From positions 80,384,003 to 80,448,002 of the forward strand of contig NC_134398.1 of the NCBI RefSeq assembly GCF_050003625.1: a DNA stretch of 64,000 bases, given 5' to 3'. The number at the start of each line of letters is the position of its first letter. Within the stretch, counting starts at the first letter, position 1. The position numbers and the translations under genes were made by a program. Positions 49,461 through 62,179 of this stretch are shown one piece after another. The stretch comes from Haematobia irritans (Eukaryota > Arthropoda > Insecta > Diptera > Muscidae). The notes under the pieces are model-generated. The model made no database searches and had not been told where the DNA came from. It was given only the letters and a program-made list of their open reading frames with translations.

Positions 49461-49539
49461 CCCAGGGGTATTTTTAAGAGTAACATTTATTTAGGGGGAT
49501 TTTTAGGGGTAAAAAATATTTTAAACCTGGAAAAATTGA

Positions 49540-49800
49540 ACGATTCTCAGCAAAATTCATAGCAATTATGCCTGAATTTGAAGCAAAAATGTTGTGGAAG
49601 GTCAGCCCAAGTTCCTAAATATAAGCAAATATGCGTTAGCATTACTTTCGCTACGTTTATCAAATGTTTCTGTTGGCAGAGCATTTTCAAAGTTCGACAT
49701 AGATAAAACAAATTAAGAAATCGTATGTTAACTTCAACCGCTGCACTATGGGCGGAAATTGAATATTTGCGGCAAAAATTATTTACAATCAATCTAGTAT
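49540..49800 (+). pseudogene. possible hAT transposase C-terminal remnant
   Basis: Plus strand reads KYALALLSLRLSNVSVGRAF then SKFDIDKTN and a stop, and in another frame RNRMLTSTAALWAEI. The order resembles the hAT dimerisation motif (LLSLPxSNxxxERxFSxxxxIKxxxRNRM). The conserved Glu is replaced by Gly. Too short and broken for more. Confidence 0.42.
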
Positions 49801-50395
49801 CGCCAAACATGGTATATCGATATATCTTATCAAAATCAAATGTTACCAACAAAAAGGGAGTCAATCCCCCTTATTCCAGGTGCGTTACTATAGAGGGGTC
49901 GAAATTGTAATTCCACTTGGAATACTATAGAATACTCTTACATGGAGTTTAATTTATATTTGCTTATTTTCCTTATTAAGAAAGCGCCTTATCCCCAGAA
50001 CTTGATGTAAATAGTATAAACCAATTTTCATTTTATTAAATTAATTTTATTAATTAAAATTAAACAAATATTAACCATCAAAATCACATTCTTCGGTATC
50101 TAATAGAGGTCTGTATGCAATTCGCTGTCGAATATAGTACATACACTGTATTTCTCTCAGAGCGCAAGTAGTGAAGTGAAGAGAACACTTGCTTGTCAAA
50201 TACCACCAAGTACTTATCCGAAACAATATGTGTTCCGAAAAAAAGGAACAATAAAAATGTAAGTACTTGAGAAAAAGTACAACATGGATTCTCTTCACTT
50301 CACGTGGTACCACAAGTATTTCTCAGTTATGTACGAAGCAAAACTTTCCATTATTAATAATCATAGATATGTATGTATATCACATATTTCATATA
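49801..50395. other. intergenic, nothing recognised
   Basis: AT-rich; includes complementary segments around 50150-50180 and 50280-50300 (GTGAAGTGAAGAGAA and TTCTCTTCACTTCAC) that would form a stem of about 15 bp, possibly a small inverted-repeat element. Confidence 0.4.
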
Positions 50396-51328
50396 AAGGG
50401 TGATTTGTTAAGAGCTTGATAACTTTTTTTTAAAAAAAACGCATAAAATTTGCAAAATCTCATCGGTTCTTTATTTGAAACGTTAGATTGGTCCATGACA
50501 TTTACTTTTTGAAGATAATTTCATTTAAATGTTGACCTCGGCTGCGTCTTAGGTGGTCCATTCGGAAAGTCCAATTTTGGGCAACTTTTTCGAGCATTTC
50601 GGCCGGAATAGCCCGAATTTCTTCGGAAATGTTGTCTTCCAAAGCTGGAATAGTTGCTGGCTTATTTCTGTAGACTTTAGACTTGACGTAGCCCCACAAA
50701 AAATAGTCTAAAGGCGTCAAATCGCATGATCTTGGTGGCCAACTTACCGGTCCATTTCTTGAGATGAATTGTTCTCCGAAGTTTTCCCTCAAAATGGCCA
50801 TAGAATCGCGAGCTGTGTGGCATGTAGCGCCATCTTGTTGAAACCACATGTCAACCAAGTTCAGTTCTTCCATTTTTGGCAACAAAAAGTTTGTTAGCAT
50901 CGAACGATAGCGATCGCCATTCACCGTAACGTTGCGTCCAACAGCATCTTTGAAAAAATACGGTCCAATGATTCCACCAGCGTACAAACCACACCAAACA
51001 GTGCATTTTTCGGGATGCATGGGCAGTTCTTGAACGGCTTCTGGTTGCTCTTCACTCCAAATGCGGCAATTTTGCTTATTTACGTAGCCATTCAACCAGA
51101 AATGAGCCTCATCGCTGAACAAAATTTGTCGATAAAAAAGCGGATTTTCTGCCAACTTTTCTAGGGCCCATTCACTGAAAATTCGACGTTGTGGCTCGTT
51201 AGTAAGTCTATTCATGATGAAATGTCAAAGCATACTGAGCATCTTTCTCTTTGACACCATGTCTGAAATCCCACGTGATCTGTCAAATACTAATGCATGA
51301 AAATCCTAACCTCAAAAGAATCACCCTT
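50396..51328 (-). mobile_element. truncated mariner-like element, copy 2
   Basis: AAGGGTGATT to AATCACCCTT, 933 bp, TA at 50394-50395 and 51329-51330. Best preserved of the three copies. Confidence 0.92.
50502..51215 (-). CDS. mariner-superfamily transposase catalytic domain (237 aa)
   Basis: Uninterrupted frame from ATG 51215, starting MNRLTNEPQRRIFSEWALEK. Catalytic Asp35 (FSDEAHFW), Asp127 (FQQDGATCH), Asp164 (SCDLTPLDYFLWG). The product lacks the roughly 100-residue N-terminal DNA-binding region of the family, so it should not recognise transposon ends by itself. Copies 1 and 3 have frameshifts here; this one is open. Whether it is translated is unknown. Confidence 0.8.
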   Translation of the reverse strand: MNRLTNEPQRRIFSEWALEKLAENPLFYRQILFSDEAHFWLNGYVNKQNCRIWSEEQPEAVQELPMHPEKCTVWCGLYAGGIIGPYFFKDAVGRNVTVNGDRYRSMLTNFLLPKMEELNLVDMWFQQDGATCHTARDSMAILRENFGEQFISRNGPVSWPPRSCDLTPLDYFLWGYVKSKVYRNKPATIPALEDNISEEIRAIPAEMLEKVAQNWTFRMDHLRRSRGQHLNEIIFKK

Positions 51329-51496
51329 TATTTATGTATGTCACACACTTACCTTACGTTTACCGTTCTTTATAACAAACCAAAACATATATTATGGAGA
51401 GTAACTATGTTTTTGTATTTCTGAAACTGCATGTGGTACATGGAGTACTCTATGAAGTTTTGTTCTCGCAACATACTCGACGTGATCACTCTGAGT

Positions 51497-52229
51497 CAGG
51501 GATGGAAAATAAAATTTTTAAGAAAGTACAAAAAAGGTATTTTTTGAGCGGAAAGGTACTTTTTACTAAATTTCAACAAAAATTTCACTGGAAAATTATT
51601 GTCAAGAGACTAAATTTTAAAGAAAATAAAATTTTGACAAAATTTTCTATATAAATAAAATTTTGCAAAAATTTTCTATAGAAATAAAATTTTGCAAAAA
51701 AAAATCTGTACAAAAAAAATGTTGCAAAATTTTTTCTATAGAAATAAAATTTTGCAAAAATTTCCTATAGAAATAAAATTTGTACAAAATTTTCAATTGA
51801 AATAAATTTTTGACAAAATTTTCTATAAAAATAAAATTTTGCAAAAATTCTATATAGAAATAAAATTTTGACAACATGTTCTACCGAAATAAAAAATCGA
51901 TAATATAGAATCACATTCTTTTTTCGACTAAAACATTCTTGAAGTTCAATAAAATCCGGTTTTTGACTATGTCTTTTACAAAATCGAGATTTTCTTCCCA
52001 CATGAACATGTTTGTTTTGCCATATTTTAAAAGACTATTAGCAAATAAGGTTGATAAAGACTTTCTCAAAATATTAAAATATTTTGTCAAAGCTATTGTA
52101 CCATAAATCTGATATCGACTCAAAAATGTCTACACAAAAGGTACTAAATCATTCGCGGGGGTACTACGGTACTGACCGGGGTGAAAAAGTATTGAAAAAA
52201 GTACTATAGTACTGCATTTTCCATCCCTG
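51497..52229 (-). mobile_element. hAT MITE (733 bp), copy 2
   Basis: CAGGGATGGAAAAT and ATTTTCCATCCCTG ends with perfect 8-bp duplication CTCTGAGT at 51489-51496 and 52230-52237. Inverse orientation to 2889-3619 and very similar, including the internal 29-bp units (51610-51880). Confidence 0.94.
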
Positions 52230-52559
52230 CTCTGAGTACACTTCAATAAGAGAGAAAGATGAATATGTGTTTGTTGGTAGTGAATACATCAGAGTAGTAA
52301 CAAGAAGTTACTCGTGGCTTTTGGTGTTCATGAAAATGTGTACCAATAGTTTTGCGACTCTCTCAAATAGATGTACTCATGTAGCAAGTACACGTGTACT
52401 CTGCATTTACAAATGGAATTGTGCAGACCTCTAGTATCTAACTCTAATTCCGTCCCTCTGTGTTTGTTGTTCGCAGGATTCCGGAGGCAATTATTAACCG
52501 ATTTTGATAAAATTTGGTACAACATGTTTTCTTGGTCAAAGGACAAACACGGTTGAATT

Positions 52560-52850
52560 TGAAAAAAAATGGATCAAAGTTACATATAGCCCCCATATAT
52601 ATGTATCGCCCGATTTCGACAAATTAGACCATACTGCGCATATTTACCACCCGATTGTCTTCAAATTCAACACAAAGTAATTTTTTATAGTACCCTTAAA
52701 GTGTGCAAAATATCATCAAATTCGGTTCAGATTTAGATATAGCTACCATATATATGCATCGCCCGATTTTCCCAAATTTGACTATAAAACCCTTACATTT
52801 ATTTTAGTATGGGCAAGTTTGGGCAGACAAACTTTACAGCACGTAAAAGT
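52560..52850 (+). repeat. family A units
   Basis: Two units with TTACATATAGCCCCCATATA and AGATTTAGATATAGCTACCA about 150 bp apart. Confidence 0.7.
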
Positions 52851-52866
52851 ATACTTATATATAAGA

Positions 52867-52957
52867 GAGAAGTTCACCACTGTGGTATCACAATGGACTG
52901 AATAGTCTAAGTGAGCCTGATACATCGGGCTGCCACATAACCTAACCTAACCTAAAA
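52867..52957 (+). repeat. SINE 3' fragment (5' truncated)
   Basis: Begins AGAGAAGTTCACCACTGTGG and ends with CCTAACCTAACC; identical arrangement to the last 90 bp of 29255-29595. Confidence 0.85.
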
Positions 52958-52959
52958 GT

Positions 52960-53794
<835 letters not shown>

Positions 53795-54005
53795 TTATTA
53801 TATTTATTCCTGGTTGAATTTTTAAAGTGTATCATTTCAGGATTTTTCATAAAATTTGAAAAGCCATTTTGTACTTATGTGCATTTTTTTTAATTCTATT
53901 CCATAATTAGGGTTTTTTCTTAAGATTTGATAATAAGATCCAAAAATAAGCTGGCAACACTGGTTGGAATCGTGTTGTTATGGTGTACGGAGCATTGCAA
54001 ACAAA

Positions 54006-54376
54006 TCTACAAACACATTTTGCTTCAAGCATATATATTTTCAGAATTGGTCCAAATAAAATATTGTTGGTATTCTTCAAACGTATTATGTTTCACCTTA
54101 GGCATACACTTGTAGAAAAAAATTAATGAAATGTTCTTTGTGTATATATATTTTTAAGGCGTCAATTGGTTACTTCCAGCATACTCTCTAAATTAGTATA
54201 TAATATATTTAATATATGTGCATCCAAACGTATTATATTTACAAAAAATGCTATTTCCCAAACATAATATGTTCTAACATATTAACATATATGTTGCAAA
54301 CATGTTATGCTAGTTTATGATCATTATATGCTTGCACTTAAAAATAATGTGCTAAAAACAGTATTTTTCATCCGTG
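54006..54376 (-). mobile_element. CACGG-family MITE variant without SINE core
   Basis: Inverse orientation: TTTGCTTCAAGCATATATAT at the left, core with GGCGTCAATTGGTTACTTCC, right end TTTTCATCCGTG followed by TA. Confidence 0.7.
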
Positions 54377-54379
54377 TAT

Positions 54380-55045
54380 CGATTGTGAAAAAATAATTTT
54401 ATGTCGATATTATTTGGAAAAATACAACTAAAATATATTTTTGTTTTAAATTATTGAAAATCAATAACAAAACGCAATGAGTTTATGAATACAATAAACA
54501 AATCACCACCCCATTCATTTGTCTTCGTTTTGGAATCTTTTATTATTAGGTAACAAAATGGTAAGATTTGTTGGATATTTTTTTCATACATGCATGTATG
54601 AAAAAAATATCCATAAAATTATTCCACATATACGAGTATAAACTCAATTCAGTTAATGTTTTTAATTCTGTACGTACGGGGTACGTAAATTTAGGACAAT
54701 GTTATCCAACATATAGAATGCTTTCTTCCTAGTTTCTACGTAAATTACATCGTCCAAATAAATAAAAAAGTCTTTGGCTCTATACGAGATTCAACCTTTT
54801 TCATTTTAAATTAGACAAGGGATCACTTGTGATATTTTAAACAACAACGAAATAGTTTATATTTATATTTTTCTCCTATCACAACTCACACAGGGCGTTG
54901 TTACATTTGAAATGAATTCATTGCATTTGCACTACCCTGTAAATAGGAACATTTGTTAAGCCATACTGTAATGAATTCAGCAAGCAAACCAAATATACGT
55001 CATCCCCATAAGGGTCTACCATGGGATAACACGCACGTACTATGT
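54380..55045. other. intergenic, nothing recognised
   Basis: Contains a short palindromic CATACATGCATGTATG near 54590; otherwise plain AT-rich sequence. Confidence 0.4.
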
Positions 55046-55241
55046 ATTTTTATACCCTGCGCCACACTGTGGAACAGGGTATTATAAGTTAGTGCATATG
55101 TTTGCAACACCCAGAAGGAGACGAGATAGACATATGGTGTCTATGGCAATATTGCTCAGGGCCGGCCCCTGAGACGATGTAGCCATGTCCGTCCGATGTA
55201 GCCATGTCCGTCTGTGAACACATTTTTGTAATCAAAGTCTA

Positions 55242-56217
55242 CACGGATGAAAAAGACTGTTTTTCATATGTTTGGCTATAAACATTATATGTTTGGAACA
55301 CAAATTTTTAAACACAATATTTTTGAGTGCAAGCATATAATGTTCATAAACTAGCATAACATGTTTGGGACATATATGTTAATATGTTAGAACATATTAT
55401 GTTTGGGACATAAAATGTTTGTAAATATAATATGCTTGGATGCAAACATATATTAATTTAGAAATAGCCTATAAACATATATGTGTTTAGTAGCTTGGAG
55501 CGCTATTTAACAGGGAGCGATATTGAATTAAGTTGGTGTTTGTTGCTTGTTATTACAAAATTAACATTTTATTTTTCCTTGGGCAATTGATCAGCTACTT
55601 CTTTGATCCTTACAAACTGTGTGGTCCGCTGTTCGAATCCCCGTCCGGCAAAAGGTAAAATTAAAATAAAAAAATCATACAATTGAATAATTTCTTCTAC
55701 AATGTTTGTATTACAGAAAAAGGTGCTAAGAACTAAAAAATCTCGTGGAAGTGAGAAAGATGTGGGGGAATATACAATTGGGCAGAAACAAAATTTTGAG
55801 CATTCAGGTCGAAAACCTATGTTGTTAGCACCTATATTACCTGTTTATTTTCATAATTCATTATGATTGTAAATATATAAATAAATAAATAAAATTTTGA
55901 GCACAATATTGTTTGGGAGAATTTTTTTTAAGCATATAATATTTTTGGGTGCAAAATGCTTCCAAACATATTATATGTTCACATAATAACCTATTGTTTT
56001 TTGGAAGACAACATTATTGAATTTGGATGCAAAAATACAAAATGTTTGGAACTCAGAGTACCCAAACATATATTGTTTAGACCAATATGCTTTCAAACAT
56101 ATTACATATTGGAAGAGATCAAACATATAAATGTTTGGGCAATACCCAAAAATATATATGCTTGAAGCAAAATATGTTTGGGTGTATATGTTACAGAAGC
56201 GATTTTTTGTGAGCGTG
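55242..56217 (+). mobile_element. CACGG-family MITE carrying a SINE-like core, copy 2
   Basis: Flanked by TA (55240-55241, 56218-56219); joining the flanks gives AATCAAAGTCTAGGTCGCAA, the expected uninterrupted family A sequence. 976 bp. SINE-like core at about 55490-55905 with GTTCGAATCCCCGTCCGGC. Confidence 0.93.
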
Positions 56218-56954
56218 TAGGTCGCAATTTTAGTCCAACCGACTTCAAATTTGGCATAAGTATGTATTTTGAGTCAGAATAGAAATTAATTTTGGAGGAA
56301 ATCGATTGAGTTTTAGATATAGCTCCCATATATATCTTTCGCCCGATATGGACTTATATGGCCGCAGAAGCCATAGTTTTGCCCTAATTTGCTTTAAATT
56401 TTGCACAGGGAATATAATTAATATTGGTGCTATGCGTGCCAAATTTGGTTGAAATCGGTTCACATTTATATATAGCTCCCATATATATCTTTCACCCGAT
56501 ATGGACTTATATGGCCACAGAAGCCAGAGTTTTGCCCTAATTTGCTTTAAATTTTGCACAGAGAGTAGAATTAATATTGTCGCTATGTATGCCAACTTTC
56601 ATTGAAATCGGCTCACATTTAGATATAGCTCCCATATATATCTTTCGCCCGATATGCACTCATATGGCGCCAGAAGTCAGAATTTTGCCCTAATTTGCTT
56701 TAACCCTAGCTTTGGCACAATATACAAATGTAAATAATTCATTTTTGAGACTCTTGCCATTTCAACAATATTTATCCGATTTTTATGAAATTTGGACTCA
56801 GTGGCTAATTTTTCGTGCTCTTTCATAATATGTACAAATTTAACAATATTTTTTACAATATAGCAATTTTTCAATACATTTTTGTATTTTTCTTCAAAAT
56901 CTGCCACTATTTACAAATGTAAATGTTGTGGTTTAAGATACTTTTAGTTGATTT

Positions 56955-57430
56955 GTTTTGAATTATTCCATATGAAAATAATACAAATAAAAGAAGAGCA
57001 AATTAAAACTTAAAATATATATATTTTGGGCAACTGTAGCATTTGGTTTGCACCCAGCTGTGCTCCACACAGACTGGTTTTTTACATTGTCCACATTTTT
57101 GTCTTGTAGGACGCTACCTTTTTTTTCACCATGGTAGCACATATAGCCAGCGGCTTTTACTTTTGAATATCCTCTTTCACCTTCATCAGGCATAAAAGAA
57201 ATAGCCAACGATTGTATAGGTTCACGGATAATATGTCTACAATGCTCAATTTGTTCTTTTTTTTGTAATTGGTTTAGAGCCGTTAAAACAAGATTCACGA
57301 AAAATTTCATGTTTTCGCTCCATTGAGGATTTTTATCCAATTTAAATCCGTTTTTACTTACCAAAAATTGCTACCTGTCTAATTCAGATAGTTCACCGTC
57401 GTTTTCTATATGATATTCCCCCACTTCATT
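56955..57430 (-). pseudogene. possible piggyBac-like transposase remnant
   Basis: The longest frame (57364-56963) has EQIEHCRHIIREPIQSLAIS and PDEGERGYSKVKAAGYMCYH. One base out of frame the end reads RPTRQKCGQCKKPVCVEHSW followed by KCYSC, a CxxC...CxxH...CxxC cysteine cluster like the C-terminal domain of piggyBac transposases. An acidic segment with GELSELD upstream (57400) would fit the N-terminus, implying most of the DDD core is deleted. Identification is tentative. Confidence 0.42.
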
Positions 57431-58430
57431 CTCATGTAAATCGGAGTAAAATTTGGCCTCTGTGGTCATATGTGTATAAATCGGACTAAATATATACATG
57501 GAAGCTATATCTAAATCTGAACCGATTTAAACCAAATTTGGCATGCATATTAAGAATGTTAAGTCTACACCCTGTTCACGTAAAATTTAACCTTCTGTGG
57601 CCATATCTGTATAAATCATGCGAAAGATATATATGTGGGAGCGATATCTAAATCTGAACCGATTTCAACCAAATTTGCAAAATTTCACGTAGATTGGAGC
57701 AAAACAAACATAAAATAGCGGTTATGAAGTTAAATATAACAAAGGAAACAAAATATATACATACACTGAAAAAAGCATGTCCGGTTCCAAAGATTTTGTC
57801 TTTACTTTAAAAATTTTGATATTAATTCCGAGCCAAAGAAGCGGAGAATTCAAGTAAGGGTCAATATCCCAAAATTTTAAAATCGCCACTGCTAAGTCGA
57901 AAATTTGTAAGAATAACTTAAATTTGTTCATACTTCTAATACATAGCTATCGACCGATAAATCATAAATACACTTTTGCATAGTTTCCTAAAAATTGCTT
58001 CAGATTTAAATGTTTCTCATATTTTTTATTAACATACCCCCAACCCAGGGCATTGGCCGACTTAACTGTAAAGTCTATACATTTTGTAGAATTCTGACAA
58101 ATTTTGTCCACATCTGGTCAGATTTAAATACATGGATATGGGAACATAAACCTTTACATATAGCACCCAACACATTTGGCAGATTTGATATGGTATCGAA
58201 AATGTGGATCTACAAAGTGGTGCAGGGTATAATATAGTCGGCCCCGCCCGACTTTAGACTTTCATTACTTGTTAACGCTATAATTAAATGATGTTTAACA
58301 TTGGCATCTTAATTATCACACCATAACTGATAATACTGCAACAACAAATGAGTCATCAACATTATTTCCAAAACGACCAGTTGTCCTATTCGTGGTTAGT
58401 GGGAAAGGCATATAAATAAACACTGATGTA

Positions 58431-59348
58431 AAGGGTGATTTGTTAAGAGCTTGATAACTTAAAAAAAAAAAAACGCATAAAATTTGCAAAATCTCATCGG
58501 TTCTTTATTTGAAACGTTAGATTGGTCCAAGACATTTCCTTTTTGAAGATAATTTCATTTAAATGTTGACCGCGGCTGCGTCTTAGGTGGTCCATTCGGA
58601 AAGTCCAATTTTGGGCAACTTTTTCGAGCATTTCGGCCGGAATAGCCCGAATTTCTTCGGAAATGTTGTCTTCCAAAGCTGGAATAGTTGCTGGCTTATT
58701 TCTGTAGACTTTAGACTTGACGTAGCGTCTAAAGGCGTCAAATCGCATGATCTTGGTGGCCAACTTACCGGTCCATTTCTTGAGATGAATTGTTCTCCGA
58801 AGTTTTCCCTCAAAATGGCCATAGAATCGCGAGCTGTGTGGCATGTAGCGCCATCTTGTTGAAACCACATGTCAACCAAGTTCAGTTCTTCCATTTTTGG
58901 CAACAAAAAGTTTGTTAGCATCGAACGATAGCGATCGCCATTCACCGTAACGTTGCGTCCAACAGCATCTTTGAAAAAATACGGTCCAATGATTCCACCA
59001 GCGTACAAACCACACCAAACAGTGCATTTTTCGGGATGCATGGGCAGTTCTTGAACGGCTTCTGGTTGCTCTTCACTCCAAATGCGGCAATTTTGCTTAT
59101 TTACGTAGCCATTCAACCAGAAATGAGCCTCATCGCTGAACAAAATTTGTCGATAAAAAAGCGGATTTTCTGCCAACTTTTCTAGGGCCCATTCACTGAA
59201 AATTCGACGTTGTGGCAGATCGTAAGTCTATTCATGATGAAATGTCAAAGCATACTGAGCATCTTTCTCTTTGACACCATGTCTGAAATCCCACGTGATC
59301 TGTCAAATACTAATGCATGAAAATCCTAACCTCAAAAGAATCATCCTT
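58431..59348 (-). mobile_element. truncated mariner-like element, copy 3
   Basis: AAGGGTGATT to AATCATCCTT (one mismatch), TA at 58429-58430 and 59349-59350. 918 bp: shorter than the other copies because of a 13-bp deletion near 58725 and a shorter A run. Confidence 0.92.
58583..59241 (-). pseudogene. mariner-superfamily transposase catalytic domain, two frameshifts
   Basis: The same protein as 50502-51215, but the 13-bp deletion near 58725 removes the region just after the third catalytic Asp (the YFLWG part) and shifts the frame; the end is readable in another frame (VKSKVYRNKPATIPALEDNI). The 5' two-base change that shifts the start is shared with copy 1. Confidence 0.88.
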
Positions 59349-59359
59349 TATTTATTGCA

Positions 59360-59760
59360 TTTAAATTTAATATACAAAATCTAAATACAATTTTATAATA
59401 GTTGTTAAACTATTTGTGTTCATTTCATTTATATATATGTACTTGTTTGCATTTTATTTAATTTAATCTAAAACTAATTTTAATAAAACTTAATATTCAA
59501 ATATTTATGTATCTCGAAAAAATTGGTGATTAAATTTGTATTTTTATCGTAAGTATGTTCTTTTACTTAAACCCGACTTTTTGGCCAAGCGCTTTGGTTG
59601 GGAAACTATACAGAAAGGTTTCTTTTCATAAAAAAAATAAAAGCGTCATTGTCACGTTCGCGCTTATTCGTGAGATGAAATTAAATTTTAAAGGCTAACG
59701 CACAAATCACGCCATTTCCCTTGATTCAAAACAATTTTTACACTCAGAGAAGAGTGAACC
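59360..59760. other. intergenic, nothing recognised
   Basis: Only AT-rich sequence; a CAGAGAAGAGTGAACCCATTA piece at 59745 may be the end of a CACTGAAAA-family MITE. Confidence 0.4.
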
Positions 59761-59765
59761 CATTA

Positions 59766-60741
59766 CACGCTCACAAAAAACGCTTCTGTAACATATACTC
59801 CCAAACATATTTTGCTTCAAGCATATACATTTTTGGGTATTGCCCAAACATTTATATGTTTGATCTCTTCCAATATATAATTTGTTTGAAAGCATATTGG
59901 TCTAAACAATATATGTTTGGGTAGTATAAGTTCCAAACATTTTGTATTTTTGCATCCAAATTCAATAATGTTGTCTTCCAAAAAACAATATGTTATTATG
60001 TGAACATATAATATGTTTGGAAGCATTTTGCACCCAAAAATATTATATGCTTAAAAAAAATTCTCCCAAACAATATTGTGCTCAAAATTTTATTTATTTA
60101 TTTATATATTTACAATCATAATGAATTATGAAAATAAACAGGTAATATAGGTGCTAACAACATAGGTTTTCGACCTGAATGCTCAAAATTTTGTTTCTGC
60201 CCAATTGCATACTCCCCCACATCTTTCTCACTTCCACGAGATTTTTTAGTTCTTAGCACCTTTTTCTGTAATACAAACATTGTAGAAGAAATTATTCAAT
60301 TGTATGATTTTTTTTATTTTAATTTTACCTTTTGCCGGACGGGGATTCGAACAGCGGACCACACAGTTTGTAAGGATCAAAGAAGTAGCTGATAAATTGC
60401 CCAAGGAAAAATAAAATGTTAATTTTGTAATAACAAGCAACAACCACCAACTTAATTCAATATCGCTCCCTTTTAAATAGCGCTCCAAGCTACTAAACAC
60501 ATATATGTTTATAGGCTATTTCTAAATTAATATATGTTTGCATCCAAGCATATTATATTTAAAAACATTTTATGTCCCAAACATAATATGTTCTAACATA
60601 TTAACATATATGTCCCAAACATGTTATGCTAGTTTATGAACATTATATGCTTGCACTCAATAATATTGTGTTTAAAAATGTGTGTTCCAAACATATAATG
60701 TTTATAGCCAAACATATGAAAAACAGTCTTTTTTATCCGTG
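59766..60741 (-). mobile_element. CACGG-family MITE carrying a SINE-like core, copy 3
   Basis: TA at 59764-59765 and 60742-60743; CACGCTCACAAAAAACGC at the left and TTTTTTATCCGTG at the right. 976 bp, inverse orientation, nearly identical to 55242-56217, with the SINE-like core at about 60055-60490. Confidence 0.93.
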
Positions 60742-61046
60742 TAGCGAGTTAGTTTTAACTAACCAGTGTTAATATTGAATCGCTAAAGAAGCATGTTCCC
60801 ATATTAAGTTCAACATTTTCCTATGTGTTAGTAATGTTTTTAACTTTTGTTAAGTTCAAATTTAACTATTCAGAAGTAAAAAAATTAACTAAATAATACA
60901 TTTTTTAAACACAAAAGAAATTAATGTTCTGGATTTCCTAGACCACCTGATGACTTGGAGCAAGGAGGCCTCAAGGGGCCACATGTCATATTATATTTAG
61001 TACAAACCACTTACTCTTCTGTAATACAAATCATTAAGAATCATTA

Positions 61047-61548
61047 CACAGAAAAAATCCGTAGTTAAACTAACACTAAATTTAACTTTATTTTATTGAA
61101 AAAAATTATTTGCTAGTAGTTAAATTTTATTATTTTTTTCGAAATGTTCCACAGCTTCATGAAATTTTACTTTTTTTTTAAGTATGTCTCAAAAATTTTA
61201 TGAACTAAAGGTGGGTATAAAGTTCAATTACCGTACACATAAGTTCAATATGAACTAAAACAAATGAAAATTTGCGTAAGATTCCCAAAAATAGTAAGAA
61301 TGAACTACTGTATGGTTAAAATGGTCATGGTTTGGCGCCAATGATTTTCTTCTTTACTTTTAGTTAATTTTTTCTTCTATGAGAGGATGTAATTTCGTGA
61401 ACTGCAGTTAAAAAGTACAACATTGCATTAAATTATCCCGGTTTTAACAACGCTTTGTGGAAATCTCGAAATGTGGAGTAAAATTTGGTTCAATTTTCGT
61501 GGGAGGTAGTTCATTCTTCCTATAAAACAGTTTACCTTTTTTTCGGTG
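61047..61548 (-). mobile_element. TA-flanked MITE, CACCGAAAAAA family, copy 2
   Basis: CACAGAAAAAATCCGTAG after TA (61045-61046), TTTTTTTCGGTG before TA (61549-61550). Colinear with the inverse of 32614-33228. Confidence 0.85.
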
Positions 61549-61619
61549 TAATTAGATCGAACAAAATTTGGTAAGGTCTAGTTGAATTTCTCATATTTTC
61601 TCTGGTGGTCTTTATTGAG

Positions 61620-61958
61620 GCTTAGGTTAGATTAGGTGGTAGTCCGATGTATCAGGCTCACTTAGACTATTCAGTCCATTGTGATACCACATTGGTGAAC
61701 TTCTCTCTTATCACTGAGTGCTGCCCGATTCCATGTTAAGCTCAATGACAAGGGACCTCCTTTTTATAGACGAGCCCGAACGGTGTTCCAAATTGCACTG
61801 AAGCTTTGAAACCCTCAGAAATGTCACCAGCATTACTGAGGTGGGATAATCCACCGCTGAAAAACTTTTTGGTGTTCGGTCGAAGCAGGAATCGAACCCA
61901 CGACCTTGTGTATGCAAGGCGGGCATGCTAACCATTGCACAACGATGGCTCCGGTGGA
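61620..61958 (-). repeat. complete tRNA-derived SINE with CCTAACC tail, inverse
   Basis: Plus strand begins GGCTTAGGTTAGATTAGGTGG (3' tail) and ends with the head: box B inverse GCAGGAATCGAACCCACGAC and box A inverse GCTAACCATTGCACAACGATG. A short ORF in it has no significance. Confidence 0.88.
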
Positions 61959-62179
61959 TTGAGGTTTAAAGCTTATCTAAGTTCCCTTCACGCGCTCCCA
62001 TATACAATAATTATTTCGATTATAGCTTAAAACTCGCGAGTGAGTATCTTTAAATTCCATGGGCCACGACAATTTCGTATCACGTACAGCTCGTCGTTTT
62101 TTGTTTATATATATACTTCTTGTAATTAGAAACAATTGTGTCTGGTTTTGGAGTTGTTTTCTAACGAATTCTTACGGTA

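Larger units (their letters stand above)
55050..58270 (+). repeat. family A repeat, long copy with insertions
   Basis: From TATACCCTGCGCCACACTGT to GTGCAGGGTATAATATAGTC and GGCCCCGCCCGACTTTAG. It holds five or more ~150-bp units (TATAGCTCCCATATATATCT, GGACTTATATGGCC). Insertions: the CACGG MITE at 55242-56217 and a piggyBac-like remnant around 56950-57430. Confidence 0.75.

Noticed and set aside
55165..55190. hAT end (CAGGGCCGGCCCCTGAGA)
   Set aside because: Resembles some hAT termini but no partner end or 8-bp duplication was found nearby.
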